Shown: piece after piece, positions 26,836 through 36,028 of the stretch
Layout of the letters: each line of letters starts with the position of its first letter
Position numbering within the stretch: the first letter of the stretch is position 1
The notes under the pieces: generated by a model
The model's input: only the letters and a program-made list of their open reading frames with translations
Database searches by the model: none
What the model was told of the DNA's origin: nothing
Program-made: the position numbers and the translations under genes
NCBI GenBank assembly: GCA_016756695.1
Contig: CP066701.1
Location: 490,001-554,000 of the forward strand
Direction of reading: 5' to 3'
From: Heyndrickxia sporothermodurans
GTDB lineage: Bacteria > Bacillota > Bacilli > Bacillales > Bacillaceae_C
DNA length: 64,000 nucleotides

Positions 26836-27645
26836 TTAATTTGATTTGACTCTTGGAAGGATAAGCACTTCAACGCGACGATTTTTGGCTCTGCCCTCTT
26901 CAGTCGCATTTGATGCGATTGGCTGGTATTCACCATACCCTTTAACACTAAAGTTTTTTGCCTCTAAATGTTTATTATGCAAAATAACTTTCATGAAGTT
27001 ATAGGCCCTCATCATACTTAATTCCCAATTAGATTCAAAATTAGAATTATGGATCGGCACATTATCTGTATGGCCACTGATAAGAATGTTTCTAGGTGGA
27101 TCCATTACAAGTAATTTAGACACTTCTTTTGCAATTTTTATATTTTCTCCTGTAATGTCCGCATTTCCCGAACCGAAAAGGACATTATCCCGTATCGTTA
27201 GCAGCAATCCTTCCGTTGTTAACGATGTAGCAAACTTTCCTGATAAATTGTTTTCTTTTATATATTTGTTTATCTTAGCTTGTACTTCTGCTAATTCTTC
27301 ATGATCTTTTAACTTTAGCTGGTTGAACTTCTCTTTTTCTTCATCTGCAGCTTTTTGATCTGCGTTTGTCTTTTCTTTATTAGCTTCAGTTTTTTTCTGC
27401 GGAACTGTTGATTGAAAATTGTTCTCTTGCTGTGGATTAGAATAATCCATCACACCGACACCAGAAGAAAAAATGCCGTTGAATACTTTAGAAAGCTGCT
27501 GAAATTTTTGCGCATCGACTGTACTTGAAGCAAATAATACGATAAATAAAGCTAATAGTAATGTCATTAAATCGGAATAAGGAAGTAACCAAGATTCATC
27601 AGGATGCCCTTCATCGTGATTTTTTCTTTTCTTTTTCTTACTCAT
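26836..27645 (-). CDS. motB: flagellar stator protein MotB
   Basis: About 269 residues. After a Lys-rich start, the single TM PYSDLMTLLLALFIVLFASS carries the ion-binding Asp. A plug and linker follow, then a C-terminal OmpA-type peptidoglycan domain (ISGHTDNVPIHNSNFESNWE, AKNRRVEVLILPR). It anchors the stator in the wall. ATG 27643-27645 overlaps the end of motA; a GTG at 27654 is an alternative. Confidence 0.92.
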   Translation of the reverse strand: MSKKKKRKNHDEGHPDESWLLPYSDLMTLLLALFIVLFASSTVDAQKFQQLSKVFNGIFSSGVGVMDYSNPQQENNFQSTVPQKKTEANKEKTNADQKAADEEKEKFNQLKLKDHEELAEVQAKINKYIKENNLSGKFATSLTTEGLLLTIRDNVLFGSGNADITGENIKIAKEVSKLLVMDPPRNILISGHTDNVPIHNSNFESNWELSMMRAYNFMKVILHNKHLEAKNFSVKGYGEYQPIASNATEEGRAKNRRVEVLILPRVKSN

Positions 27646-28429
27646 TCGCTTCACTACTTTCTTCTAACAGCTTTTTCCGTTCTCCAACAGGAAGATAGGA
27701 GGCTAATTTTTGCTCAATGACTTTCGGAGCATCACCAGCAAGAATGGATAGTACTCCTTCGAGCATAATTTCCTTCCTTTTTGCTTCTTCTTTGGATTTT
27801 CGTTTCAGTTTATTGGCGAATGGATGCCATAATACGTACCCGGTAAATATCCCAAGCAATGTGGCAATGAAGGCAGCAGAAATTGCATGTCCCAATTTTT
27901 CCGTATCCCCCATATTTCCTAGTGCAGCAATAAGTCCAAGTACCGCACCAAGTACGCCAAGTGTAGGAGCATATGTCCCCGCTTGTGAAAAAATGGCAAT
28001 TCCCGCTTGATGTCGACCTTCCATCGCATCAATTTCCTCACTTAACACATCCCGAATATATTCAGCACTTTGTCCATCAACCGCAAGACTAAGTCCATTT
28101 TTTAAAAATGGGTCCTCCACCTCTTCTAATTTCGCTTCAAGCGCAAGTAATCCTTCCTTTCGCGCTACTTGTGCCCAGTCAGAAAATAGATTGATGATGT
28201 CTTTTTCGCTCATATTTTTCTTTTCTTTAAAGATGACTCCAAATAATTTTGGCACCCTTTTTATTTCACTCGTAGGAAAAGCGATCGTTACCGCAGCAAT
28301 GGTCCCTAAAATAATAATTAAAAATGCAGCGGGATTTACTAATGCATTTAGGGGGACGCCTTTCATAACCATTCCTACGCCGATGGCCACTACTCCTAAA
28401 ATAACCCCAATTACCGATGTTTTGTCCAT
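27638..28429 (-). CDS. motA: flagellar stator protein MotA
   Basis: A 263-residue protein with four TM segments: VIGVILGVVAIGVGMVMKG, AAFLIIILGTIAAVTIAFPT, GTYAPTLGVLGAVLGLIAAL (with the conserved Pro), and GHAISAAFIATLLGIFTGYV. The cytoplasmic loop has EGRHQAGIAIFSQAG. It forms the ion channel of the stator with MotB, whose gene it overlaps. Whether it uses H+ or Na+ cannot be told here. Confidence 0.92.
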   Translation of the reverse strand: MDKTSVIGVILGVVAIGVGMVMKGVPLNALVNPAAFLIIILGTIAAVTIAFPTSEIKRVPKLFGVIFKEKKNMSEKDIINLFSDWAQVARKEGLLALEAKLEEVEDPFLKNGLSLAVDGQSAEYIRDVLSEEIDAMEGRHQAGIAIFSQAGTYAPTLGVLGAVLGLIAALGNMGDTEKLGHAISAAFIATLLGIFTGYVLWHPFANKLKRKSKEEAKRKEIMLEGVLSILAGDAPKVIEQKLASYLPVGERKKLLEESSEANE

Positions 28430-28526
28430 TTACTTCACCCTAATTTTCCAAAATCTTATTTCTATCCTTTATATCGACAAAGAAATGGATTTTTTTAGAG
28501 TAAAACAGCAAAACTTCGACATCTTT

Positions 28527-28901
28527 CTATTTCAAAAATTTCTTTTCTATTTTTTGCTCATAGTTTTTAAATACGGAGGAATTCGTTTTCCCTCCTTTTT
28601 TCGATACAAGTTCATTGTACTTTAACATTTTTTCATTCAGCTTGTGGGTGAGTTCTTCTTTATTTAGTTCATTTTTGCTTTGTTTAATGAGGTCTTCGAT
28701 CGTCATTAGTTCTTTTTTCACCGATGCTTCTTCAGGGGAAAATCCCGCATTACGCATAATCCGATAGGCCATGCGCAAATCTTCTGGAATGTTAGCTAGC
28801 TCATCGTCCGGAAGTGGTTTTCCATATCCTGGTAAATTTTTAAATTCCCCATTTTTATATGCTTCACGAATCCGATCTTCCGTTAATCTAAAAAAGTCCA
28901 T
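28527..28901 (-). CDS. DUF1992 protein (DnaJC28-conserved domain)
   Basis: 124 residues: RIREAYKNGEFKNLPGYGKP, LPDDELANIPEDLRMAYRIM and RNAGFSPEEASVKKEL are the DUF1992 signature, followed by a coiled helix. Known from DnaJ homolog C28 in eukaryotes; the bacterial role is unknown. Start ATG 28899-28901 with AAAGGGTGA as SD; the longer frame to 28988 is not conserved in character. Confidence 0.85.
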   Translation of the reverse strand: MDFFRLTEDRIREAYKNGEFKNLPGYGKPLPDDELANIPEDLRMAYRIMRNAGFSPEEASVKKELMTIEDLIKQSKNELNKEELTHKLNEKMLKYNELVSKKGGKTNSSVFKNYEQKIEKKFLK

Positions 28902-29104
28902 AACAGTCACCCTTTCGTTTAATTTCTTACTTTTATTATATCGAATTTGCTTTATATAGATGTAGGATTCGGTTGTTATTTTTGACAAAATTCAAACTAT
29001 TTTCTCTTGATTTTGCCTTGATGGAAATTTAACGTGATAATGTAACGATTTTTGGAGAATCTAATCAGGAATGATATCACTTAAGAAGGCAGGTGTGTGG
29101 AAAA

Positions 29105-29269
29105 ATGGCTAGAGGGACTGGTTTTAATCATAAGAAAAAAGGACATCCGGGTAATTTCCCACAAAACAGCTTAACTGAGAAACATTCAAAAGAGGCTATC
29201 GGTGATGAAGAATTCATCGTGACAAGAGAAGCATTTAAAAATCGTGTTGAAGAGGAAGAAGTTGAATAA
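29105..29269 (+). CDS. small conserved-looking protein (54 aa)
   Basis: ATG 29105 after an AGGTG-type SD; the product starts MARGTGFNHKKKGHPGNFPQ and ends TREAFKNRVEEEEVE. It has a basic Gly/His-rich start, an acidic end and no TM. It has its own terminator, so it is a monocistronic gene. I do not recognise the family; the composition would suit a small spore or RNA-associated protein. Confidence 0.6.
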   Translation: MARGTGFNHKKKGHPGNFPQNSLTEKHSKEAIGDEEFIVTREAFKNRVEEEEVE

Positions 29270-29283
29270 GAATTCATCGATAA

Positions 29284-29318
29284 AGAGTTGAACCTGTTGC
29301 TAGGGTCAGCTCTTTTTT
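29284..29318 (+). terminator. intrinsic terminator
   Basis: AGAGTTGA pairs with TCAGCTCT (one G-T pair), then T6. Confidence 0.75.
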
Positions 29319-29380
29319 CTTAATTTAATGACTGATAAAAGTCTTGTAATAGATGTATTACCACGGAGGATACAAAATTA

Positions 29381-29524
29381 GTGAACCATCCTCTCATACT
29401 ACAAAAGCTTTTAAATATCCTAAGGGCTTTAGAACTGTTTTTCCATTTTTCACAGGCTGCATCTGCTCCCAGATCTAGTATTTGCTTTGCTAATCAACTC
29501 AATCTAAAGCTATTAGAGCATTAA
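29381..29524 (+). CDS. possible small ORF (47 aa, GTG start)
   Basis: GTG 29381 follows GGAGGATACAAAATTA. The frame (HPLILQKLLNILRALELFFH ... NLKLLEH) is hydrophobic and helical. No family is recognised. SD quality is the only support. Confidence 0.25.
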   Translation: MNHPLILQKLLNILRALELFFHFSQAASAPRSSICFANQLNLKLLEH

Positions 29525-29539
29525 CAATTCAAAAAGAAG

Positions 29540-29828
29540 GATTGAAGACCAAGATACGTTAAGAAATTGAATCTTGGGAGGCAAAAAGATGGAATAGAGA
29601 CCAAGATGCTTTGCGAGGAGGAATCTTGGTCAACAAAAAGGCGGAATGAAGCCCAAGATGCGTTACGAAAGGCAATCTTGGTCAACAAAAAGGCGGAATG
29701 AAGCCCAAGATGTGTTACGAAAGGCAATCTTGGTCGACAAAAAGGCGGAATGAAGCCCAAGATGTGTTGCGAAAAGGAATCTTGGTCGACAAAAAGGCGG
29801 AATGAAGCCCAAGATGCGTTACGAAAGG
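29540..29828. repeat. 52-bp tandem array, left part
   Basis: CCAAGAT recurs with its C at 29550, 29602, 29654, 29706, 29758 and 29810, exactly 52 bp apart. Each unit contains CCAAGAT ... ATCTTGG, a 7-bp hairpin with a loop of about 16 nt, followed by a GACAAAAAGGCGGAATGAAG linker. The IS256 element at 29829 interrupts the array, and it resumes at 31330. Confidence 0.9.
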
Positions 29829-29923
29829 ATTAAGTCCATATAATTGTGTAAAAAGAAAGGTCATCATCATGATCCGTGTTACAATGTTTTCGACCAAGAA
29901 AACCATAAACGGAGGACATGATG

Positions 29924-31092
29924 ATGACCCAAATCAATATTACTATAAACTTAGAAGATCTCAAAGACAAAGTAGAAAAAGTTCGCTTGAATCACCTGTG
30001 AAGGCTTCATTAGCTCTTATTTTGAATTCCTTAATGGAAAAGGAAAGAGATGAATACATCAATGCTCTTTCCCACGAAAGGACTGATGAGCGTAAAGGTT
30101 ATCGTAACGGTTATTATGAGCGTGAATTGATCACTGGAGTTGGTTCACTTAAGTTAAAAGTTCCTCGTTCTAGAGACGGCGAATTTTCTACAACGATTTT
30201 CGAAAAATACAAACGATGCGATCAAGCTTTAATTCTTTCTATGGTTGAAATGGTTGTGAATGGTGTTTCAACGCGAAAAGTTACTAAAATTGTAGAGGAA
30301 TTATGTGGCACGAGTGTTTCAAAATCGCTTGTTTCCAATCTAATCAAATCCTTAGATCCTATTATTAATGATTGGAAAAATCGCCCTCTCAACACATATT
30401 ATTATCCATACATTTATGTAGATGCCATGTATATTAAAGTTCGTGAGAACAGAAAAGTGGTTTCTAAAAGCGTTCATATTGCTGTTGGTGTGAACGAAAC
30501 TGGTCATAGAGAAATTATTGGCTTAAAAATTAATCACACTGAGTCTACTGAAAGCTGGACTTCATTTTTTGACTATTTAAAGTCTAGAGGTCTTCAATCA
30601 CCTAAAATGGTTATTTCTGATGCCCATGGTGGCTTGGTTACTTCCATAAAAGAATCCTTTTTAGGAACTGCGTGGCAAAGATGTTGTGTCCATTTTTTAA
30701 AAAACATCGTGGATACTTTACCTAAAAAGGGAACATCTGAAGCTCGACAAGAACTAAAAGATCTATTTCGAAATTCAGATTTAGAAGTCGTAAGAGAATT
30801 AAAAACACGGTTTACAAATAAATACGAGGGCACAAAAGGTTTTTCCAAAGCCATTGATATTTTAGACGATGGATTTGAAGATGCTATACAATTTCTTTCT
30901 CACCCTGTTGGGTATCATAAACATTTGCGTACCACAAACATGCTGGAGCGTGTAAACCAGGAAGTTCGCAGAAGGGAAAAAGTCATTCGAATTTTTACGA
31001 ACGAACAATCAGCTATTAGGATTATTGGTTCGGTATTAATGGATATTGAAGAAGACTGGAATAAAAATAAAACCCCTTACCTTAAAAATTAA
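29924..31092 (+). pseudogene. IS256-family (Mutator-type) transposase, frameshifted near the N-terminus
   Basis: After GGAGG, ATG 29924 reads MTQINITINLEDLKDKVEKV and stops near 29999; the rest continues in another frame as KASLALILNSLMEKERDEYI to 31092. A single G added to CACCTGTGAAG would join them. The body is a Mutator-type transposase: YIYVDAMYIKVRENRKVVSK (Asp), KMVISDAHGGLVTSIKESFL (Asp), WQRCCVHFLKNIV and TTNMLERVNQEVRRREKVIR (Glu). Confidence 0.85.
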
Positions 31093-31130
31093 ATGGAAAA
31101 CCAACTCTAACTCTGAAAGTGGTATGGCCT

Positions 31131-31252
31131 AATTTTGAATTGACATTGAGCCTCCGGCGGGCATGATATAAAGCCAGGAAGCCAGAAGTTTAACAACTCC
31201 TAGCTTGCCCTCCAGGCTATCACACCCGCCCCTCAATGTAAATTCAAAATAA
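31131..31252. other. 122-bp imperfect hairpin inside the IS256 element
   Basis: Between the transposase stop and the right terminal repeat, TTTTGAATTGACATTGAG pairs with a reversed TTTTGAATTTACATTGAG (one mismatch). The inner CGGCGGGC pairs with the reversed CGGGCGGG-type GCCCGCC. The GC-rich middle contrasts with the AT-rich surroundings. It could be a small non-autonomous insertion or a structured RNA. Confidence 0.5.
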
Positions 31253-31329
31253 TTGTAGCTTTTTATATGAAAATAGTTTTATATCAAGAAAACATTGTTA
31301 ACACTTTTACACAATAATATGGACTTGAC

Positions 31330-31490
31330 TTACGAAAGGCAATCTTGGTCGACAAAAAGGTGGAATGAAGCCCAAGATGTGTTACGAAAGGCAATCTTGG
31401 TCGACAAAAAGGTGGAATGAAGCCCAAGATGTGTTACGAAAGGCAATCTTGGGGGTCAAAAAAGTAGGAATAGAGACCAAGATACATTGA
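31330..31490. repeat. 52-bp tandem array, right part
   Basis: CCAAGAT lies at 31373, 31425 and (one base late) 31478. It continues the array at 29540-29828 after the IS256 insertion. Confidence 0.85.
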
Positions 31491-31544
31491 AAGGTACTTT
31501 AGCCAGCTCCAATCATATGGTCGTATATAAACACGATCAGCATA

Positions 31545-32200
31545 TCATTCAACCTGTTTCCTTAACATTTTTACAGCTAACAACATCGTCCAAATAAAGG
31601 GTGGTCCAGATGTAAGGGGAATGACAATATAACCGATTGGAAATGATATGCATGTGATGATAATTCCAATCAAACCGATCAGCCCGGAATACAATGCACT
31701 ATTATTAAACAATGAAGAGAAATGCTCCGTTTTTACACTACGCATTCCCCATCCATATAAAAAAACACCCAGCCACCCACAGGCAACCGCAAAATAACCT
31801 GCTAACAATAAAAAGGAAAAAACCGATTCCCACACTTTGAATAATGTCGATCCATCGTTTTGAATGACTTCTTCTCCAATAATGGGCAGAATCGTTAGCT
31901 CCGCTGAAAGGATGATAATCCAAATACTTATAGAAACAATGAATGAATATGATCCTAATTTAGAAGACAGTTTCCCAGCCGAATAATAGAATCTACTTCC
32001 CGCTAAACCAAGTAACCACAGAAAAGTAGCGAGAAGCATTAAAAATGGTCCCACATCCATAAACGGGAATGGCTGTATCCGTGAAAAGCCGTCTGTCCAT
32101 CATAGGGATTCACTAATGGTGGATGCAGCACAGTAGCAATTAGCATCAATATTCCTCCAACAAAAATTGAAGCTCCTAATAACCGGTATCCCTTTTCCAT
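31545..32200 (-). pseudogene. multi-pass membrane protein, frameshifted, unrecognised
   Basis: ATG 32198-32200 after GAGGGAACAC opens EKGYRLLGASIFVGGILMLI and runs to YSHSR near 32070; from there the downstream frame, GPFLMLLATFLWLLGLAGSR and about four more hydrophobic segments to LLAVKMLRKQVE, continues one base off. Together about six TM segments in 218 codons. I do not recognise the family. One indel near a CCC run (about 32062-32075) separates the frames. Confidence 0.6.
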
Positions 32201-32377
32201 GTGTTCCCTCCGCGATAGTAGTCTTTATCCAGCATCTTTCCCAGTACGCTAACCGGTTAAACTTGGAAATATTTAATTGTATGAAATACCCAATTTACTA
32301 ATGACAAATCGCTTGAATAGTGAAATAATGATAAGAAATCAAATATTTTAATACTTCACAGTAAAAGAGGGAAAACA

Positions 32378-33451
32378 ATGGAACATAGTCAGATTGAAAT
32401 TATCCGAAGTGAATCAAAAAAGGAAAAGCCTCAGACGAATCAGCTTGAATTTGGAAGAATCTTTACGGATCATATGTTTATCATGGATTATTCTGTTGAC
32501 AAAGGATGGTATCATCCGCGCATCACGCCCTATCAGCCAGTTAGTTTAGATCCGGCCGCAATGATTTTTCATTATGGACAAACCGTTTTTGAAGGTCTAA
32601 AAGCCTATAGAACGAAGGAAGATAAGATCCTCCTTTTCAGACCTGAAAAAAATATGGAACGATTAAATTTATCCAATGAGCGAATTTGTATACCACAAAT
32701 TGATGAAGAATTCGTTTTAGAAGCTTTAAAACAATTAATCAGCTTAGAAAAAGATTGGGTGCCATCTGCAGAAGGAACTTCGCTTTATATTCGTCCATTT
32801 ATTATTTCAACCGAACCTTATCTAGGCGTAGCTGCATCAAAAACATACCGCTTAATGATCATTCTCTCCCCTGTTGGTTCTTACTATAAAGAGGGAATAA
32901 ATCCAGTGAGAATTTATGTTGAACGCAACTATGTCCGGGCAGTTGCAGGTGGAACAGGAAAAGCAAAAACCGCCGGAAACTATGCAGCAAGCTTAAAAGC
33001 ACAAGAGGAATCAGAAAAAATCGGCTATTCTCAAGTTCTTTGGTTAGATGGGGTAGAAAAACGCTATATTGAAGAAGTTGGCAGCATGAATATTTTCTTT
33101 AAAATCAATGGGGAAATCGTGACTCCTGTTTTAAACGGAAGTATTTTACCGGGGGTGACGAGAGATTCTGTCATCCAGCTTTTAAAACATTGGGGGATTC
33201 CAGTAAGTGAACGAAGAATCTCGATTGATGAAATTTATGAAAGCTATCAAAAGGGATGGGTTGAAGAAATTTTTGGCACAGGAACAGCTGCCGTTATCTC
33301 TCCAGTTGGTGAATTAAATTACGAAGGGGAAAAACTAGTTATTAATAACGGAGAAACTGGACCAATCGCAAAAAAATTATACGAAACCATCACAAATATT
33401 CAAAACGGAACGGAACCGGATCCATTTGATTGGACAATTGAAGTGAACTAA
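32378..33451 (+). CDS. ilvE: branched-chain amino-acid aminotransferase (class IV PLP)
   Basis: A 357-residue BCAT of the long (type II) form: FIMDYSVDKGWYHPRITPYQ, FHYGQTVFEGLKAYR, the PLP Lys in VAGGTGKAKTAGNYAASLKA, VLWLDGVEKRYIEEVGSMN, and TGTAAVISPVGEL. It interconverts Val/Leu/Ile and their 2-oxo acids. In B. subtilis the two paralogs are YbgE and YwaA; I cannot tell which this is. SD AGAGGG. Confidence 0.92.
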   Translation: MEHSQIEIIRSESKKEKPQTNQLEFGRIFTDHMFIMDYSVDKGWYHPRITPYQPVSLDPAAMIFHYGQTVFEGLKAYRTKEDKILLFRPEKNMERLNLSNERICIPQIDEEFVLEALKQLISLEKDWVPSAEGTSLYIRPFIISTEPYLGVAASKTYRLMIILSPVGSYYKEGINPVRIYVERNYVRAVAGGTGKAKTAGNYAASLKAQEESEKIGYSQVLWLDGVEKRYIEEVGSMNIFFKINGEIVTPVLNGSILPGVTRDSVIQLLKHWGIPVSERRISIDEIYESYQKGWVEEIFGTGTAAVISPVGELNYEGEKLVINNGETGPIAKKLYETITNIQNGTEPDPFDWTIEVN

Positions 33452-33457
33452 TTGACT

Positions 33458-33489
33458 TAGCGGGACAGTGGACTTGGTCCACTGTTCCT
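33458..33489 (+). terminator. hairpin between convergent ilvE and fhuF-like genes
   Basis: GGACAGTGGAC pairs with GTCCACTGTTCC; it has a short loop and no long T-run. Confidence 0.5.
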
Positions 33490-34258
33490 ATCCAAATATA
33501 TGTGTTGGTTTACATGCTGTATCGTACTTGTTTACCGGATTTAGTCGACAGTCACCGCAAAATACGGGTGAACCCGGTAATTTATATGTTAAGCAACAGG
33601 TTTTACGAATTCTAACGATAGTTTTATCTTCTTTTTCAATAAATTTAAAGCAATTTTTGATTGGATTATAATCCTTTCCAAATACCGATCCAGGTGCGTC
33701 CATGACAATATAGCGAAAATCTTCACTGATAAATGGACTTACGGTATCTTCTTGTCGAAGGCGGAACTCATATAACCAATAAATATAGGATGCCACGTTT
33801 TCCCAAAGAATCGATTCCGGAATTTTTGTTAATGTTGAAAGTGATTTGTGGAGAAGAGACAGATTATCTTTAAACAATTTTTGTAGAATGTTATCCCGCC
33901 ATACATTTCTTTCACCAGGTTCAAAACTTTCAAACGACATTTCCTTTATATGAAGCGAGTAAACGCCCTCTTTAGATAATTCGACAAAACTATTAGAACC
34001 GCTTGCGTCAATACCCTTTTGAAAAACTGTCATTGAATACAATATGGGAACAAGTAATGCAAAGCTATAATTCTTGGATAATTGAGCTGCAGTAATCACT
34101 CTTTGGGGAGACTGCAACCGTTCTGTTAAATCATCTATCACTATTGATAGGTTCTCCCGATTAACCAGCCACGAATCCTCTGCCGCTGCCTCACTCGTTA
34201 ACGCTGAATTATTTATCAAAAACTGCAATTCCACATCATTTAACATCTGTAATACCAT
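33488..34258 (-). CDS. fhuF: FhuF-like ferric siderophore reductase
   Basis: The C-terminus has the 2Fe-2S cluster motif of the FhuF family: CCLTYKLPGSPVFCGDC (CC-x10-C-x2-C form). The middle part (SFALLVPILYSMTVFQKGID) fits the family. It would reduce iron from imported ferric siderophores in the cytosol. I start at ATG 34256-34258; the upstream in-frame ATGs lie in or next to the Fur box and would put the operator inside the gene. Iron-repressed expression is likely. Confidence 0.75.
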   Translation of the reverse strand: MVLQMLNDVELQFLINNSALTSEAAAEDSWLVNRENLSIVIDDLTERLQSPQRVITAAQLSKNYSFALLVPILYSMTVFQKGIDASGSNSFVELSKEGVYSLHIKEMSFESFEPGERNVWRDNILQKLFKDNLSLLHKSLSTLTKIPESILWENVASYIYWLYEFRLRQEDTVSPFISEDFRYIVMDAPGSVFGKDYNPIKNCFKFIEKEDKTIVRIRKTCCLTYKLPGSPVFCGDCRLNPVNKYDTACKPTHIFG

Positions 34259-34308
34259 ACAACTTTCCAACTTTCTATTTCCTTCTATTAGTCCTATTAT
34301 ATCTATAG

Positions 34309-34323
34309 TGAAAATCATTATCA
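34309..34323. promoter_or_regulatory. Fur box upstream of fhuF-like gene
   Basis: TGAAAATCATTATCA matches the 7-1-7 consensus TGATAATNATTATCA at all but one position. Confidence 0.75.
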
Positions 34324-34455
34324 ATTGTAAATAGTTCCTAGTCCGTTCTTGATATTTATAAATATTTGTTATGCAAGGACAAATATTTAAATAGGAAGAA
34401 AGGATTCTACTGTCTATTTGTTGAACTATTTATAAAGTAAGTATTGGAGGTTAGA

Positions 34456-34932
34456 ATGTTGAAGAATAAATATACTTTTATAGGTTTTTTAACTATTTGG
34501 TCTATACTTCTGTGTGCTTGTTCTGGAAATAAAGAAGAAATAAAAATAGATAAGAAAAATTCTTTAAGTACAATATTTATTCAAAAAGTGGAAAATAATT
34601 CTTCATCCGAAGGAATGACGAAAATTGTTAAAGACAAAAAAATGGTTGAAAAAATATTATCGATGGTTGAAGGGCTTAAAGTTAAAAAGTCAAATAGTAA
34701 ATACATCTTTGATGAAATGAAAACCCAAAACACTTATTCATTTGGCTTTTTTGAAAACGAAAAGATACAATCCGGAGAAAAAAAAGTTCCTTATGCTTTT
34801 TACGTTTTGAATGACGGTATTTTTGTCTTCACACACAATGACGTCGGCTCAATAAAGAAAACTCGCATAACAATTGATAAACATAAAAATTTGTTTAGTA
34901 AAATGAAACAACTTTTAGAAATTAATTTCTAG
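34456..34932 (+). CDS. small lipoprotein, unrecognised
   Basis: ATG 34456 follows GGAGG. The signal peptide KYTFIGFLTIWSILLCACSG has lipobox LCAC. The 140-residue mature part is Lys-rich, with VKDKKMVEKILSMVEGL and YAFYVLNDGIFVFTHND. An extracytoplasmic lipoprotein of unknown role, of a type common beside other small secreted proteins in Bacillus. The stretch 34324-34455 is the shared promoter region with fhuF. Confidence 0.7.
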   Translation: MLKNKYTFIGFLTIWSILLCACSGNKEEIKIDKKNSLSTIFIQKVENNSSSEGMTKIVKDKKMVEKILSMVEGLKVKKSNSKYIFDEMKTQNTYSFGFFENEKIQSGEKKVPYAFYVLNDGIFVFTHNDVGSIKKTRITIDKHKNLFSKMKQLLEINF

Positions 34933-35100
34933 GAGAATTGTTCAGCATTGTATAGGAAGATAAAACGGCAGAAAAGCGAAAATTAAACTGACTTCAAAAT
35001 GGGAAGAGTTATTGTAATTTTTTTATGGTTTTTACTTTTAGTTTTGAATGCAATTTTTGATTTGTAGATTTGTTTTACCGAAATGTTAGGAGGTAAGCGC

Positions 35101-35490
35101 TTGAGAAGAAAAGTATCAGTTTATTTACTGTTGATAATATTGCTCGTTCTAATTTTTCTTGCACTAGGTGGAAAGAACTATTTTTCAAAAAAGGCCGATA
35201 AGGAGTACTATAAAGGTACAGATTCTCAAATAATAGTGGATGAAAAGAAGCATAGTGAAGATTGGAAAAAAACTTGGATTATTGCACATGATCCTAATAA
35301 TAGCCCTTCGGAAAAGTTTGAAATTATTATTGAAGATAAAAATACATGGAATCTAATTAATATAAATAACAAATATTTTGCTTCGTACGAAAAAAAGGGA
35401 TCTATTGAAAAAGTAAACGATAAAAAAACTCCCTATCAATTAATACAAATTGTCTATCCGGATAATCCGGACAATGTACCACTTAATTAA
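35101..35490 (+). CDS. membrane-anchored small protein, unrecognised
   Basis: TTG 35101 follows AGGAGGT at 6-7 nt; an earlier in-frame start would run through the SD. A single TM, VYLLLIILLVLIFLALGG, is followed by an external Lys/Asp-rich domain of about 100 residues (WNLININNKYFASYEKKGSI, YQLIQIVYPDNPD). No family is recognised. The 280 bp after it (35491-35773) hold no gene I can support. Confidence 0.6.
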   Translation: MRRKVSVYLLLIILLVLIFLALGGKNYFSKKADKEYYKGTDSQIIVDEKKHSEDWKKTWIIAHDPNNSPSEKFEIIIEDKNTWNLININNKYFASYEKKGSIEKVNDKKTPYQLIQIVYPDNPDNVPLN

Positions 35491-35773
35491 TGTTTGAAGA
35501 AGGTTGGAAGATATTACGAAATATTGAAGAGAGTGGATCCATATATGAAAAATGACGTGATCGATGGTTGGTTTTAGAAATATCGCTCTCCATGATTATC
35601 AGGAGATCCGTATAGTGATTCTGCAAAAAATCATAGACAATCACTTAGTTGATTTTATGCAGTTCACTAAGACTATACTGTTATAATAGATTTTTAATTT
35701 TGAACATGTTAAGTATAAACTATAGTAAAATTGGAATTTTGAAAAAAGTGATCATTCCCTCGGTCATCTATTT

Positions 35774-36028
35774 TTAGTTGACCTTTTTCAAAAACTTAGC
35801 TAAATCCTCTAAATTATTTGTTTCAAAAATAGGTCCCTTTGAGTCAAATAATATATATACAACAGCTGAGGATTTTATCCGCTAATTAAACATTTTAAAT
35901 ATTAATGCAATTATATAAAGCGGTACTCCGACAATTAACATTCCGGATAAAATGTAGCATATGCATCTGAAAACAAATTTAAAAGAATCATAGATTGCTC
36001 CCGCCAAGTCATCAATAAACTTCTTCAT
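35774..36028 (-). pseudogene. small membrane protein with in-frame TAG
   Basis: ATG 36026-36028 after AGGGGGATAGTG reads KKFIDDLAGAIYDSFKFVFR, a TM IICYILSGMLIVGV-like segment and ALIFKMFN, then TAG at 35882-35884. The same frame goes on as RIKSSAVVYILFDSKGPIFE and EDLAKFLKKVN to a TAA at 35774. Open sense on both sides suggests one 84-codon gene with one nonsense change (CAG or AAG to TAG), or a 48-residue product. Confidence 0.5.

Larger units (their letters stand above)
29829..31329 (+). mobile_element. IS256-family element inserted in the 52-bp array
   Basis: Near-perfect 22-bp terminal inverted repeats (AAGTCCATATAATTGTG left; AAGTCCATATTATTGTG right, reversed) surround one transposase gene. 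TTACGAAAGG at 29819-29828 and 31330-31339 is a direct duplication of about 9-10 bp; the exact length is ambiguous because the target is itself repetitive. Length is about 1.5 kb. Confidence 0.85.

Noticed and set aside
29521-29906. Minus-strand frames with repeated GLHSAFLSTKI-type peptides
   Set aside because: Translation of the 52-bp array, cut off by the IS256 end.
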